DNA of 64,000 bases, from assembly GCA_018798825.1 (NCBI GenBank), contig CP076357.1, forward strand, positions 496,001 to 560,000, in the 5' to 3' direction. Position 1 is the stretch's first letter; each line of letters starts with the position of its first letter. The notes under the pieces were generated by a model. The model was given only the letters and a program-made list of their open reading frames with translations. It was not told where the DNA came from and searched no databases. Positions 10,128 to 17,845 of the stretch are shown here, piece after piece. The position numbers and the translations under genes were made by a program. This DNA comes from Ochrobactrum sp. BTU1. GTDB taxonomy: Bacteria; Pseudomonadota; Alphaproteobacteria; Rhizobiales; Rhizobiaceae.

Positions 10128-11527
10128 ATCCTTGGAGTGACGCAAACGACTTTAAACTTGGCCTTCAGGCTTTGCTCGCAAAGGTCGATCGAGAACTTGA
10201 GAAGGCGGACCGAGACCCATTCAGTGATCCCGATCCTGACCGGTTACCTCATGAGCACGACACGCGTCTGCTGTTCATTGATGAATTGCTGACGCTTCTT
10301 GGTTGGAACCGCGGCATTGATGGCAATGTGCGTGAAGAGGTTCGTCTCAAAGGCGAAACCACCAAATTCATGGATTATGTTGGTATTAGTGGGCTTAACA
10401 ACAAAGCTCATTTGCTGGTTGAGGCCAAGGCGTGGGGCAAACCTAGCATTTCTGCCCGCCATCCCGGTGAAACAACGGATCCAATTGCGCTTGTAGTGAG
10501 CGGCGTTAATCACATCCGAATTGATGGCCATGAGAAGGATTCCCCCGTTCATCCCGAGTGGGATGCCCATCTCCGTCAGGTGGCGGGATACGTTCGGACG
10601 CTTAAAGAGAAATATGATCGTCATTTGCCACGTGCGGTCTTGCTCAGCGGCGAATGGATGGTCGTGTTCATCAAGCCGGTCGAAACTTTTCTAGAAAAAG
10701 CTGTTCCCGAAGACATCCTGTTTCTCCGGCGCGCTGATTTCTTCGACTGCAGCTCGGATATTTACAATCACCTTCACAGGGCGAAGGTTACTGGAGAGGC
10801 CCCAATCCCCCTGCGACCGGCGCAGCTGCACAACTATGTCGGGTTGGATGACGTGCAAGGGGTTTTTCGCGGCGTTCACGCAGTAGTGGAGAGGACAGGA
10901 AGCAGCCTTTTCGGTCTGGAGCCCCGCTTGAGAATTTATCCTGTTCTTTATATCGTCCGGTTGGACGATACCGTTTTGACTGTGATGAATGGAAGGGATT
11001 CATCTTATCTAGAAGACGGTCTGGATATTGATGGCAAATCTCGGGTGGAGACGCATCTCGAAGAAATCACAAGTGCAACTGGCGCCCTTCTAGAACAGTG
11101 CGCGCTTGAACTTGATGGTCGGCTTGCAATATCTGACATTGCAAGTTTTCCTGGATTCGCGGCCAACGAGCTCGGGCGTAAACTGTTGCGCGAATTGCCA
11201 GATCCGGACGAATGGTTGGCAGCGACGGGTATAGCCGAACATTTTGTTTTGCGTGAACCTCGTATTAAGGACTGCCGTTTTCATTGCTGGAGCCAGTGCG
11301 AAGCTGACAAAGCAGTGACCGGTGCGGTCAACATGCGGGGGATCTCCCCAACCCACTTCTTCACAGACGGCCAACCGCATCACTGCGCTCATCAGGTCAT
11401 TTTAGATCGCCGCGAAAAAAGATGCCAAGTTGGCGCCATCGACTCCCGAATTTGCTGTCAGGCCTGTGTCTTTTTCGATAACTGCTGGAAGCCAGAAGAA
11501 CAAGCCAAGCTGCCCTGTGGAACATGA
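10124..11527 (+). CDS. PD-(D/E)xK protein (HsdR_N-like) with Cys-rich C-terminus, coupled partner of the nuclease-NTPase
   Basis: A GTG start at 10124 overlaps the TGA of the preceding gene (GTGA), giving a 467-residue protein; earlier starts would lie inside the upstream gene. Residues ~45-105 resemble the N-terminal nuclease domain of type I restriction R subunits: a LLFIDELLTLLGW helix, VREEVRLKG, then D84 and VEAK (E100, K102), forming a D...ExK motif. The last ~80 residues hold about nine Cys plus several His (CRFHCWSQC, HHCAH, RICCQACVFFDNCW), suggesting a zinc-binding or Fe-S module. The strict coupling suggests a complex with the NTPase. I do not know a named system with exactly this pair. 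Confidence 0.65.
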   Translation: MNPWSDANDFKLGLQALLAKVDRELEKADRDPFSDPDPDRLPHEHDTRLLFIDELLTLLGWNRGIDGNVREEVRLKGETTKFMDYVGISGLNNKAHLLVEAKAWGKPSISARHPGETTDPIALVVSGVNHIRIDGHEKDSPVHPEWDAHLRQVAGYVRTLKEKYDRHLPRAVLLSGEWMVVFIKPVETFLEKAVPEDILFLRRADFFDCSSDIYNHLHRAKVTGEAPIPLRPAQLHNYVGLDDVQGVFRGVHAVVERTGSSLFGLEPRLRIYPVLYIVRLDDTVLTVMNGRDSSYLEDGLDIDGKSRVETHLEEITSATGALLEQCALELDGRLAISDIASFPGFAANELGRKLLRELPDPDEWLAATGIAEHFVLREPRIKDCRFHCWSQCEADKAVTGAVNMRGISPTHFFTDGQPHHCAHQVILDRREKRCQVGAIDSRICCQACVFFDNCWKPEEQAKLPCGT

Positions 11528-11606
11528 TTGAGATGAATTTAGCACAAAGGCTCGAAATCCAGTAATATACCGGTTTTATCGCCTTTTACACGATGGAGAG
11601 TCCGCC

Positions 11607-11880
11607 TTATAGTTCATGCCCGTCATCTAATGACTGGTTCATATTCTGCATCTAAATGATTGCCCGAAATTGCCACGTTGCCCGACTATCGGTGGCCAGA
11701 ACCCGGGCACATATTCCGGAACAATAGGATCAAGGGTTGCTACGACACGGTTGATGCGCTCGCTTTCAATGAGGCTGGGTTACAACGGGCCAAACCGCTC
11801 GGTGATCTCGGCCAGAAGTCCTGTAATGTCCTTGAATGCTGTACTTCCATCATCACTGTTGAGCAACTTCGCCATGTAAG
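11607..11880 (-). pseudogene. Remnant of the 3' end of a BID-domain gene (copy 2)
   Basis: The minus strand reads MAKLLNSDD, then GLLAEITERFGP before an in-frame stop, and later the shared end DDGHEL followed by TAA at 11607. It aligns with the last ~90 codons of traA and vbhT. Similarity also continues past the stop, so the repeated block includes the 3' untranslated part. Confidence 0.8.
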
Positions 11881-12039
11881 ATTAACGGATTGCTGTCCAC
11901 CGTTCAGAGATGCCTAGTGGTGGTCATTGTAGCTGGGAGGGGGTAAGCTCAACTCTAATGAGTAATCAGATGCGATATAAGCACGAGGAAGTCAGATCTC
12001 CTTTCAGACAAGAAAATTGAATCGAAGGTCCTCAAGGTA

Positions 12040-12174
12040 AATTGCAAAAAAGGCGGCCCCACCTTAGCTCTGACAGAGGAACAAATTACTATATTAAAGG
12101 ACATGGCCAACAAAGAATACAATCAAAAGGCTACCGCTAAATCCCTTGGTGTCAATCGATCGACCATATCATGA
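12040..12174 (+). pseudogene. Serine-recombinase C-terminal HTH fragment
   Basis: The + frame reads a KKGGP hinge, then LTEEQITILKDMA and ATAKSLGVNRSTIS followed by a stop. This is the helix-turn-helix tail of resolvase/invertase proteins, without the catalytic domain. The flanking 11881-12040 and 12175-12422 show nothing else I can assign. Confidence 0.55.
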
Positions 12175-12422
12175 TATAACTCTTACCTGATCCGGAAGGT
12201 CGGACGAGCAAAGAATCCTATATTCTTGGAAAATCCATCCGAACGCTGGGCTAATCACAGAATTACGAACCGATATACCGCGAGCGCAGGCGTAAGGAAG
12301 AAAAAAGCAGGAGCCGAGACTTCACAAACAGCCTCCTCAGCGACAGTTGAGATTGAAATACAATGAACGACCTGTTATATGTCATACATTAGTGACGATT
12401 TGTTAGACGCGGAGCAACTTAG

Positions 12423-12767
12423 ATGCCGAAGGTTCAAGGTGATGACATCACTTCCCAGACGCCACCCGCTGTCCAGAGCAAGCAGGTTCGTTTGGCCCAC
12501 AAGCTCGCCAAAATACGCTCATTTCGCATCAACGAGACACTTTCCGCTGCGAAACAGAGTGGCCTGATTGGCGCTGGCAAGGAAGACCGCATCAGCGCAC
12601 GTGTCAGCCACGAACTTTTGGAACAAGCGAAATCTCGTACGGGAATTAGCGGAACGTCAGAACTTCTAGAATTCGCGCTTGCAAGTGTCGCTCTTGAAGA
12701 CCACTTTGAAGAGACTATGACGCGCCTTGAAGGCACCGTCGACAAAGATATCAAGCTTGGGTTTTAA
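12423..12767 (+). CDS. Antitoxin-like DNA-binding protein of a PIN-domain TA pair
   Basis: A 114-residue protein with a basic N-terminal tail and a central segment ISARVSHELLEQAKSRTGIS that looks like a ribbon-helix-helix fold (beta strand, then two helices, to about residue 90). A GGAG stands ~10 nt before the ATG. Its TAA overlaps the ATG of the PIN-domain gene (TAATG), the usual organisation of a toxin-antitoxin operon in which the first gene neutralises the toxin and represses the promoter. The exact antitoxin family is not certain. Confidence 0.65.
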   Translation: MPKVQGDDITSQTPPAVQSKQVRLAHKLAKIRSFRINETLSAAKQSGLIGAGKEDRISARVSHELLEQAKSRTGISGTSELLEFALASVALEDHFEETMTRLEGTVDKDIKLGF

Positions 12768-13330
12768 TGAGCTCGTTTGATGTCGATGCTGCAATCCGAT
12801 GGATGCGAGGGTTTCCCACGAAAACCCTTGCCCGCCGAAATGATGAAGAGCTGCCCTTCATTGACAACGAGTCATTAGGTGGCCAACCCGTATTGTTGGA
12901 TACCTGCGTCTATATAGATCGCCTTAAAGGCGACATTCCCGACCATTTGCGCGATATCCTCCGAGCAAGGCTGAATCATCACAGCTCCACTGCGATCCAG
13001 GAACTGGCTCATACCATTGGTGTACTTGATCCGGCAGATACCAGGACTGCATCTGTCCACAAGGCTGTTAGCGATGTCATCACAGCGATGCCGTCACATC
13101 GGGTGATCACCGCCGATATTGATGTTCTTGGACGAGCAGCCATTCTCAATGGAATAATTTGCCGTATTCAAGGCTATAACAACGACCAGAAGTTTCGATC
13201 TCTGAACGACTGTACTATTTTTCTGCAAGCCCTCAAATACGGTCTCGTTCTGATAACAAGAAATATCTCTGATTTTGACTATTGTTTGCAACTTATTCCA
13301 ACAGGACGCGTGTTGTTCTACAGGACATAG
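12767..13330 (+). CDS. PIN-domain (VapC-like) ribonuclease toxin
   Basis: A 187-residue protein with the acidic residues of PIN nucleases: D45 in VLLDTCVYID, E79 in AIQELAH, D148 in SLNDCTIF, and D169/D171 in TRNISDFD. The ~40-residue N-terminal extension is longer than in most VapC proteins. It is translationally coupled to the upstream antitoxin-like gene by a 1-nt overlap. PIN toxins are Mg-dependent endoribonucleases that cut tRNA or rRNA; the target here cannot be read from sequence. Confidence 0.75.
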   Translation: MSSFDVDAAIRWMRGFPTKTLARRNDEELPFIDNESLGGQPVLLDTCVYIDRLKGDIPDHLRDILRARLNHHSSTAIQELAHTIGVLDPADTRTASVHKAVSDVITAMPSHRVITADIDVLGRAAILNGIICRIQGYNNDQKFRSLNDCTIFLQALKYGLVLITRNISDFDYCLQLIPTGRVLFYRT

Positions 13331-13541
13331 ATCCTTGTTTATTGTTTCGCTTTTGAGGTTCTGCGTCACCGACAGGCGCCCCTTGATTGCTGCACACCAC
13401 GCGTTCTCGACTGCTCTTACACCTTCCCCAGGCGATGAGATGGCTCAACCCCTATCAATGCTCCAATGCGCTCATGCCGGATGTGTTCTTCAGCTGCTGT
13501 GAGCGGCTACGACCAAGAGCTTTGCTCTGGTCCTTGTTCGA

Positions 13542-13664
13542 TTAGCTGAACACGTCCCACGGGTGCTTCGAAATTTGGGCATGGCCAACAAAATCGTTTA
13601 CGCGATCCAGCCATGCTTTCTTCCACTTTAACTTGAGTTCGGTCCTTTCCATATCTTCGCTCAT
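13542..13664 (-). CDS. Possible 40-residue small protein
   Basis: On the minus strand CAGGAGA stands ~9 nt before an ATG that opens a 40-codon frame beginning MSEDMERTEL and ending KHPWDVFS. It is rich in Lys, Trp and acidic residues and is probably helical. It lies in an otherwise empty 450-bp gap between the PIN toxin and the DUF262 protein. It could be a real small gene or the start of a lost longer one. The rest of 13331-13784 shows nothing I can support. Confidence 0.35.
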   Translation of the reverse strand: MSEDMERTELKLKWKKAWLDRVNDFVGHAQISKHPWDVFS

Positions 13665-13784
13665 GGCAAAGTCTCCTGTCTTCCTTTTCACAAACCCATC
13701 AGGAATTGGCGAATTAGAGATTCACAAAGGCTTCGAGTTGTGGATTATGGGAGACAACTTCTAACGTACTGATTTGGGCGGGAA

Positions 13785-15503
13785 ATGACGAAATCTCTTG
13801 AGGCGCACGATAAGTTACTGAATGACATCTTCTCAGATTCATATTCCTTCAGAATTCCAGACTATCAACGGCCATATTCGTGGACGACTGAGCAAGCAGC
13901 CGAACTGCTCAGTGACCTCATGGATGCTATGAAAGACCTTAAATCCGATAGTTCCGGTGACTTTTATTTTCTTGGAAGCATCGTCCTGATTAAGAATGAC
14001 CGGGTTCCTCATTCTGACGTAGTCGATGGCCAACAACGCCTGACGACATTGACCATTTTGCTGGCCGTCTTGCGAGAATTACTTCCACTCCATTCAGATG
14101 GCATTACTGACTTTCTATATAAAAAAGGGAAAAGTTTCGCGGCGTCAGTCGAGCCGAATAAGTATCGGCTTCGAGCCATCGATGAGGACGCCCAATTCTT
14201 TCAAGAGTACGTTCAAGAACCAAGTGGCATTCAGAAACTCCTGAAATCCACCGAAAGGCTTACCGACAGCCGGAAAAACTTTCAGGAAAACGCGGCCTTC
14301 TTTTATAATGAGCTCAAAGTTCTTGATGAGGCCGAGCGCGTCACCTTGCTTCAGTTCATCGTCTATAAGTGCTCACTTGTGGTGATCTCGACCCCTAATT
14401 TCGATTCCGCCTATCGCATTTTTAGCGTTCTTAATGACCGAGGCCTTGACCTCGCGCCAAGCGATATTTTGAAGGCCAAAATTCTTGGAGACATCCGCAA
14501 AACTGGCGGAGAAGCCAAGAGCAAGGAATACGCTACAAAATGGACTTCAGTTGAACGGAAGCTGGGCCGCAACGGTTTCGTCGATCTTCTTGGCCACATT
14601 CGAATGATTTTTGCCAGACGAAAGCAGCATGCAATTCTGTCAAAGGAGTTCACTGAATTCGTTGCCAAGGGAATGTCAGCTGAAAAACTGGTCGATAATG
14701 TCATTCAACCGTATTCGAATATCTATTCATTCCTAAAGGAAGCCAATTTCCAAGCTACAGAAGCAGCAGAAGACATCAATGAGCAACTTCGGCATCTCAA
14801 TCGTGTTGATTGGAAAGATTGGGTTCCGCCAGCGCTATCCTTCTTCAAAAAATTCAGAAATCAGCCTCGTCTGATAGCCGATTTCCTGAAAGGTCTCGAA
14901 AGGCTGTCCTATTACCTCCTCGTGACTAAGGCTGGGATTAACTCCCGCATCGAGCACTTCGTCGCGGTGATAGAAGAGATTGAGAAGGAGGATTTTGGCG
15001 GTATCAGCCAAAACATGAAATCCTTGGGTCTCAACGATGATGAAAAAAGGTCTTTCGTTGCGGCACTTGATGGCGATATTTATAAAAAGCTGCCGAAAGC
15101 CCGTGCGGCTCTCATCCTGCGTCTGGAAGCGTTAAGGTCTGATGGCTCAAAGAGGCAGGAGTACTCTCACGTTTCAATCGAGCACATTTTGCCACAAACG
15201 CCTTCAGTTGAATCTGGCTGGATGGACATCTTCCCAGACGCCCAACTGCGGGAGGATTGGACACAACGGTTGGCAAACTTGGTGCCGCTCCACATCCGCA
15301 AAAACCCAGCCGCATCTAATTTTGATTTCGACACGAAGAAGAATGTCTATTTTGCCGGAAATGATGGAACGGCATCTCCATTCGTACTCACTCAGGAAGT
15401 CCGATCATTACCAGCCTGGACGCCGAAAGTGTTAGAAGTTCGCCAGCAGAAACTGGTCGACATCTTCACGCGTCATTGGAATCTTCAGTCGACCGAACAA
15501 TAG
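13785..15503 (+). CDS. DUF262-DUF1524 fusion (GmrSD-like type IV restriction / anti-phage nuclease)
   Basis: A 572-residue protein. The N-terminal DUF262 domain shows IPDYQRPYSW (24-33) and the ParB-like nucleotide-binding motif DGQQR (81-85). The C-terminal DUF1524 domain carries an HNH-type motif, SIEHILPQ at about 464-471, followed by LANLVPL and a conserved Asn region. This is the fused form of GmrS/GmrD, which uses NTP hydrolysis to cleave modified phage DNA. It is a single-gene unit in the island between the PIN TA pair and vbhT. Modification specificity cannot be predicted. Confidence 0.85.
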   Translation: MTKSLEAHDKLLNDIFSDSYSFRIPDYQRPYSWTTEQAAELLSDLMDAMKDLKSDSSGDFYFLGSIVLIKNDRVPHSDVVDGQQRLTTLTILLAVLRELLPLHSDGITDFLYKKGKSFAASVEPNKYRLRAIDEDAQFFQEYVQEPSGIQKLLKSTERLTDSRKNFQENAAFFYNELKVLDEAERVTLLQFIVYKCSLVVISTPNFDSAYRIFSVLNDRGLDLAPSDILKAKILGDIRKTGGEAKSKEYATKWTSVERKLGRNGFVDLLGHIRMIFARRKQHAILSKEFTEFVAKGMSAEKLVDNVIQPYSNIYSFLKEANFQATEAAEDINEQLRHLNRVDWKDWVPPALSFFKKFRNQPRLIADFLKGLERLSYYLLVTKAGINSRIEHFVAVIEEIEKEDFGGISQNMKSLGLNDDEKRSFVAALDGDIYKKLPKARAALILRLEALRSDGSKRQEYSHVSIEHILPQTPSVESGWMDIFPDAQLREDWTQRLANLVPLHIRKNPAASNFDFDTKKNVYFAGNDGTASPFVLTQEVRSLPAWTPKVLEVRQQKLVDIFTRHWNLQSTEQ

Positions 15504-15606
15504 GTTTCGGTTCATCTCTACTCGTCGTCGGGCAAGCGAGTTCTTCTGCAGATAAGTTCTTTTTGAATAGAGGGGGCTCTTTTTTTGCGCGATGAAGAAG
15601 CCCGTT

Positions 15607-17268
15607 TTATAGTTCATGCCCGTCATCTAATGACGGGCACATACCCTGCGTCTGACTGATTGCTCGCAATTGCCAGGTTGCCCGAGTATCGCTGGCCTGA
15701 ATCTGCTGCAACTGAGCGGTCACGTGCTCCGCCACAACAGGATCAAGAGTTGCTACGACACGGTTAAACCGCTCGCTTTCCGTGGGACTTATTTTAAACG
15801 CACCAAACCGCTCGTTGATCTCGGTCAGAAGCCCGGTGATTTCCTTGCGCGCTTTCCGGCAATCATCACTGCTGAGCAACTTCGCTATGTCGGTCTCATC
15901 ATCATGCATCTTGCTGATGAAACTCTTTGTCCCCGCCGACAAATCAGCAATCGGCGTTTGCATCTTATCGCGGAAAGCCACTTCCTGTTGGGTCAGATTG
16001 GCTGTGAGAACCGTGTAGCATCGTGCATAATCATCAAGCGAACTAGAAACCAGCCGCAAGCCATCCAGAGCGGCCTTCCGCGCTTCGCTTTGGCGGCCAG
16101 AAATAGATGTCTTGCCCAATAACTCGCCAAAATCCTGTGGCCGCTTTTCCATATCCATCAATAGTTTACCGACTTCGTTGCCCTGCTGCACATTGTCAAT
16201 GAACCGATCCGCAACGTGTCCATGATCGACAAAGCACTTGGCAAAGTCCTGCCGCACCATGCGTTCGAAACGCTTGACGTCCGGATTAGCCAAAACCAGG
16301 CGCGAAACCGTTTTGGATACGCTCTCTTTGAATATTGTGATTGCCGGAATGAGCGGCTGTTCTGTTTGCTCCTCTTCTACCCGAAGCTTGCGTGGATCAG
16401 ATGCGGTAAACGCAACACGCGCACCGGTTTCAGGTCGAGGTTCTGGTAGATCAATCACGTTTCCAATGATGATTGCCTTATCTGACCTTTGCATCATAAA
16501 ATTCGAGCCCGACGCTCCGCTAAACACGCCGTTATATTCCTGTCCCGGCTCAGTCGTCGCCATATAGAAGTGGTCCCATGAGGAGACATGCGGTTCTCGT
16601 GCAGGCTGGAAGCGCTCAAAGGCCAGTTGTGCAACTTCAAGCGCATGCACCCGTCCTGGATCGATGATTTCCGCAAACATTCGCCGCATTGGTTCAAGGT
16701 CGCCATGTTCATGTGCGGCAACAGAGACAAATGTCATGCGCTGCTCAGAAATCACACCGAATTCAAGAGAATAACCGGCTTGCTCGGCAAGCGCCGCAAA
16801 AAACTCGCGCTGCGTCCGGCCATTGCCTTCCCGGAAAGGATGAATGGAGTTTAACCGAGCGAAGGCATCCGCTGCTTGGGTGGCAAAAGTTTTTTGATCA
16901 AGCCCTCGCAGATAGTTACGGGCTTCAAGATCCGACATGAGACTTTGCAAATTCCGATCAATCTCGTTCCCAATCGCAAAATCTCTTCCTCCGATTTTGT
17001 GCATAGCAGGCATCGAAGCCTGTGTGCCATCTGCGAACGTGAATACGTTGTGACGCAACGTACCGGCCCACTCAAACACGTCTTGAAACAGATGTTTATG
17101 CAGGGCTTGAAGATAGGATATGTCGAATGTTGCCTGAGGGCCAATTCCCTCATACAATTCGATCAGACGTTGTGCGAGCTTTGGATGTTCTGCTTGTTCA
17201 AGCTGCTCAAAACTTGTGGCGCCTAATAAATTTTTTAAAGTAAAACCGTCAGCAAGAGTAAATGACAT
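15607..17268 (-). CDS. vbhT: VbhT-like Fic toxin with C-terminal BID secretion domain
   Basis: A 553-residue protein. The N-terminal FIC domain carries the canonical motif HPFREGNGRTQR at 143-154, so the AMPylation site is intact. The middle (about 200-305) resembles the OB-like linker of Bartonella Fic-BID proteins. Residues ~309-553 form a BID domain very similar to the TraA C-terminus encoded 600 bp away, rich in helices and ending DDGHEL. Characterised VbhT adenylylates DNA gyrase and topoisomerase IV, and BID domains are signals for type IV secretion. The ATG overlaps the antitoxin stop (TAATG). The downstream 3' sequence belongs to a four-copy repeat. Confidence 0.88.
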   Translation of the reverse strand: MSFTLADGFTLKNLLGATSFEQLEQAEHPKLAQRLIELYEGIGPQATFDISYLQALHKHLFQDVFEWAGTLRHNVFTFADGTQASMPAMHKIGGRDFAIGNEIDRNLQSLMSDLEARNYLRGLDQKTFATQAADAFARLNSIHPFREGNGRTQREFFAALAEQAGYSLEFGVISEQRMTFVSVAAHEHGDLEPMRRMFAEIIDPGRVHALEVAQLAFERFQPAREPHVSSWDHFYMATTEPGQEYNGVFSGASGSNFMMQRSDKAIIIGNVIDLPEPRPETGARVAFTASDPRKLRVEEEQTEQPLIPAITIFKESVSKTVSRLVLANPDVKRFERMVRQDFAKCFVDHGHVADRFIDNVQQGNEVGKLLMDMEKRPQDFGELLGKTSISGRQSEARKAALDGLRLVSSSLDDYARCYTVLTANLTQQEVAFRDKMQTPIADLSAGTKSFISKMHDDETDIAKLLSSDDCRKARKEITGLLTEINERFGAFKISPTESERFNRVVATLDPVVAEHVTAQLQQIQASDTRATWQLRAISQTQGMCPSLDDGHEL

Positions 17269-17480
17269 TAATGTCGGCCAAGAATGGCATCGATCTTCAA
17301 ACCAAGCTCGTCAACTTCAATCTCACCAGCAATGTACGCATCAAACACCGGCTGGCATGCTTGGTTCGGACGAAGTCCTTCCATTGCGTTTGAACGAAAC
17401 GCACGGCGAACGATCTTGCGACGGCGCTCCATTTCTTCCGCGGTGATTGCCGGGGTATTTTGCTTAAGGGCGTGAGCCAT
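17268..17480 (-). CDS. vbhA: VbhA-like antitoxin of the FicTA pair
   Basis: A 70-residue small helical protein carrying SNAMEG (about residues 30-35), which fits the [S/T]xxxE[G/N] inhibitory motif of class I Fic antitoxins; the Glu obstructs ATP binding in the Fic active site. It is followed by the family-typical C-terminal helices with DAYIAGEIEVDEL. It overlaps vbhT by one base, so expression is coupled. Confidence 0.88.
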   Translation of the reverse strand: MAHALKQNTPAITAEEMERRRKIVRRAFRSNAMEGLRPNQACQPVFDAYIAGEIEVDELGLKIDAILGRH

Positions 17481-17525
17481 AATGTTTCCTCTTAAATGTT
17501 AAATGGCGAGCATCCTTCGGCTCAT

Positions 17526-17746
17526 TCAATCTCTTATAACATCTACCTGCTTTGGCTGGCGCACAACGCGCTGATAATACTCGGCGCGTGTAAGATCGCC
17601 GGCGACGTAAGCCGCTGTCGCCTCTTCCAGCAGAGGGTCGTGCACATAACCTGCCGCCTATTGGCCGCACGCGCCTGATCGGCCGCGTATTTCCGCTTAG
17701 CAACTGCTTCCGGAGACCGATCCGGCCGAGTAGTATGAACGTTCAT
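17526..17746 (-). pseudogene. Frameshifted VbhA-like small protein
   Basis: AGGAG precedes the ATG at 17746, which opens MNVHTTRPDRSPEAVAKRK and QARAANRRQ. A one-base shift after this point restores a coherent C-terminus: GYVHDPLLEEATAAYVAGDL, then TRAEYYQRV, ending at TGA 17526. The AAYVAGDLTRAEYY pattern echoes the DAYIAGEIEVDEL end of VbhA. It is either a decayed second antitoxin or a related regulator. Confidence 0.5.
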
Positions 17747-17845
17747 AATCACATCTCCTGTTAGAACTAAATTTAGCGCGAAAAGCTCCAGAAATCCAGA
17801 AATTTAAGGGTTTTTGCCGCATTTTGCACGATGAAGAAGCCTGCC

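Noticed and set aside
17464..17703. A 79-codon Arg-rich minus frame beside vbhA
   Set aside because: It is a third-frame reading; the coherent peptide is the frameshifted VbhA-like one described at 17526-17746.
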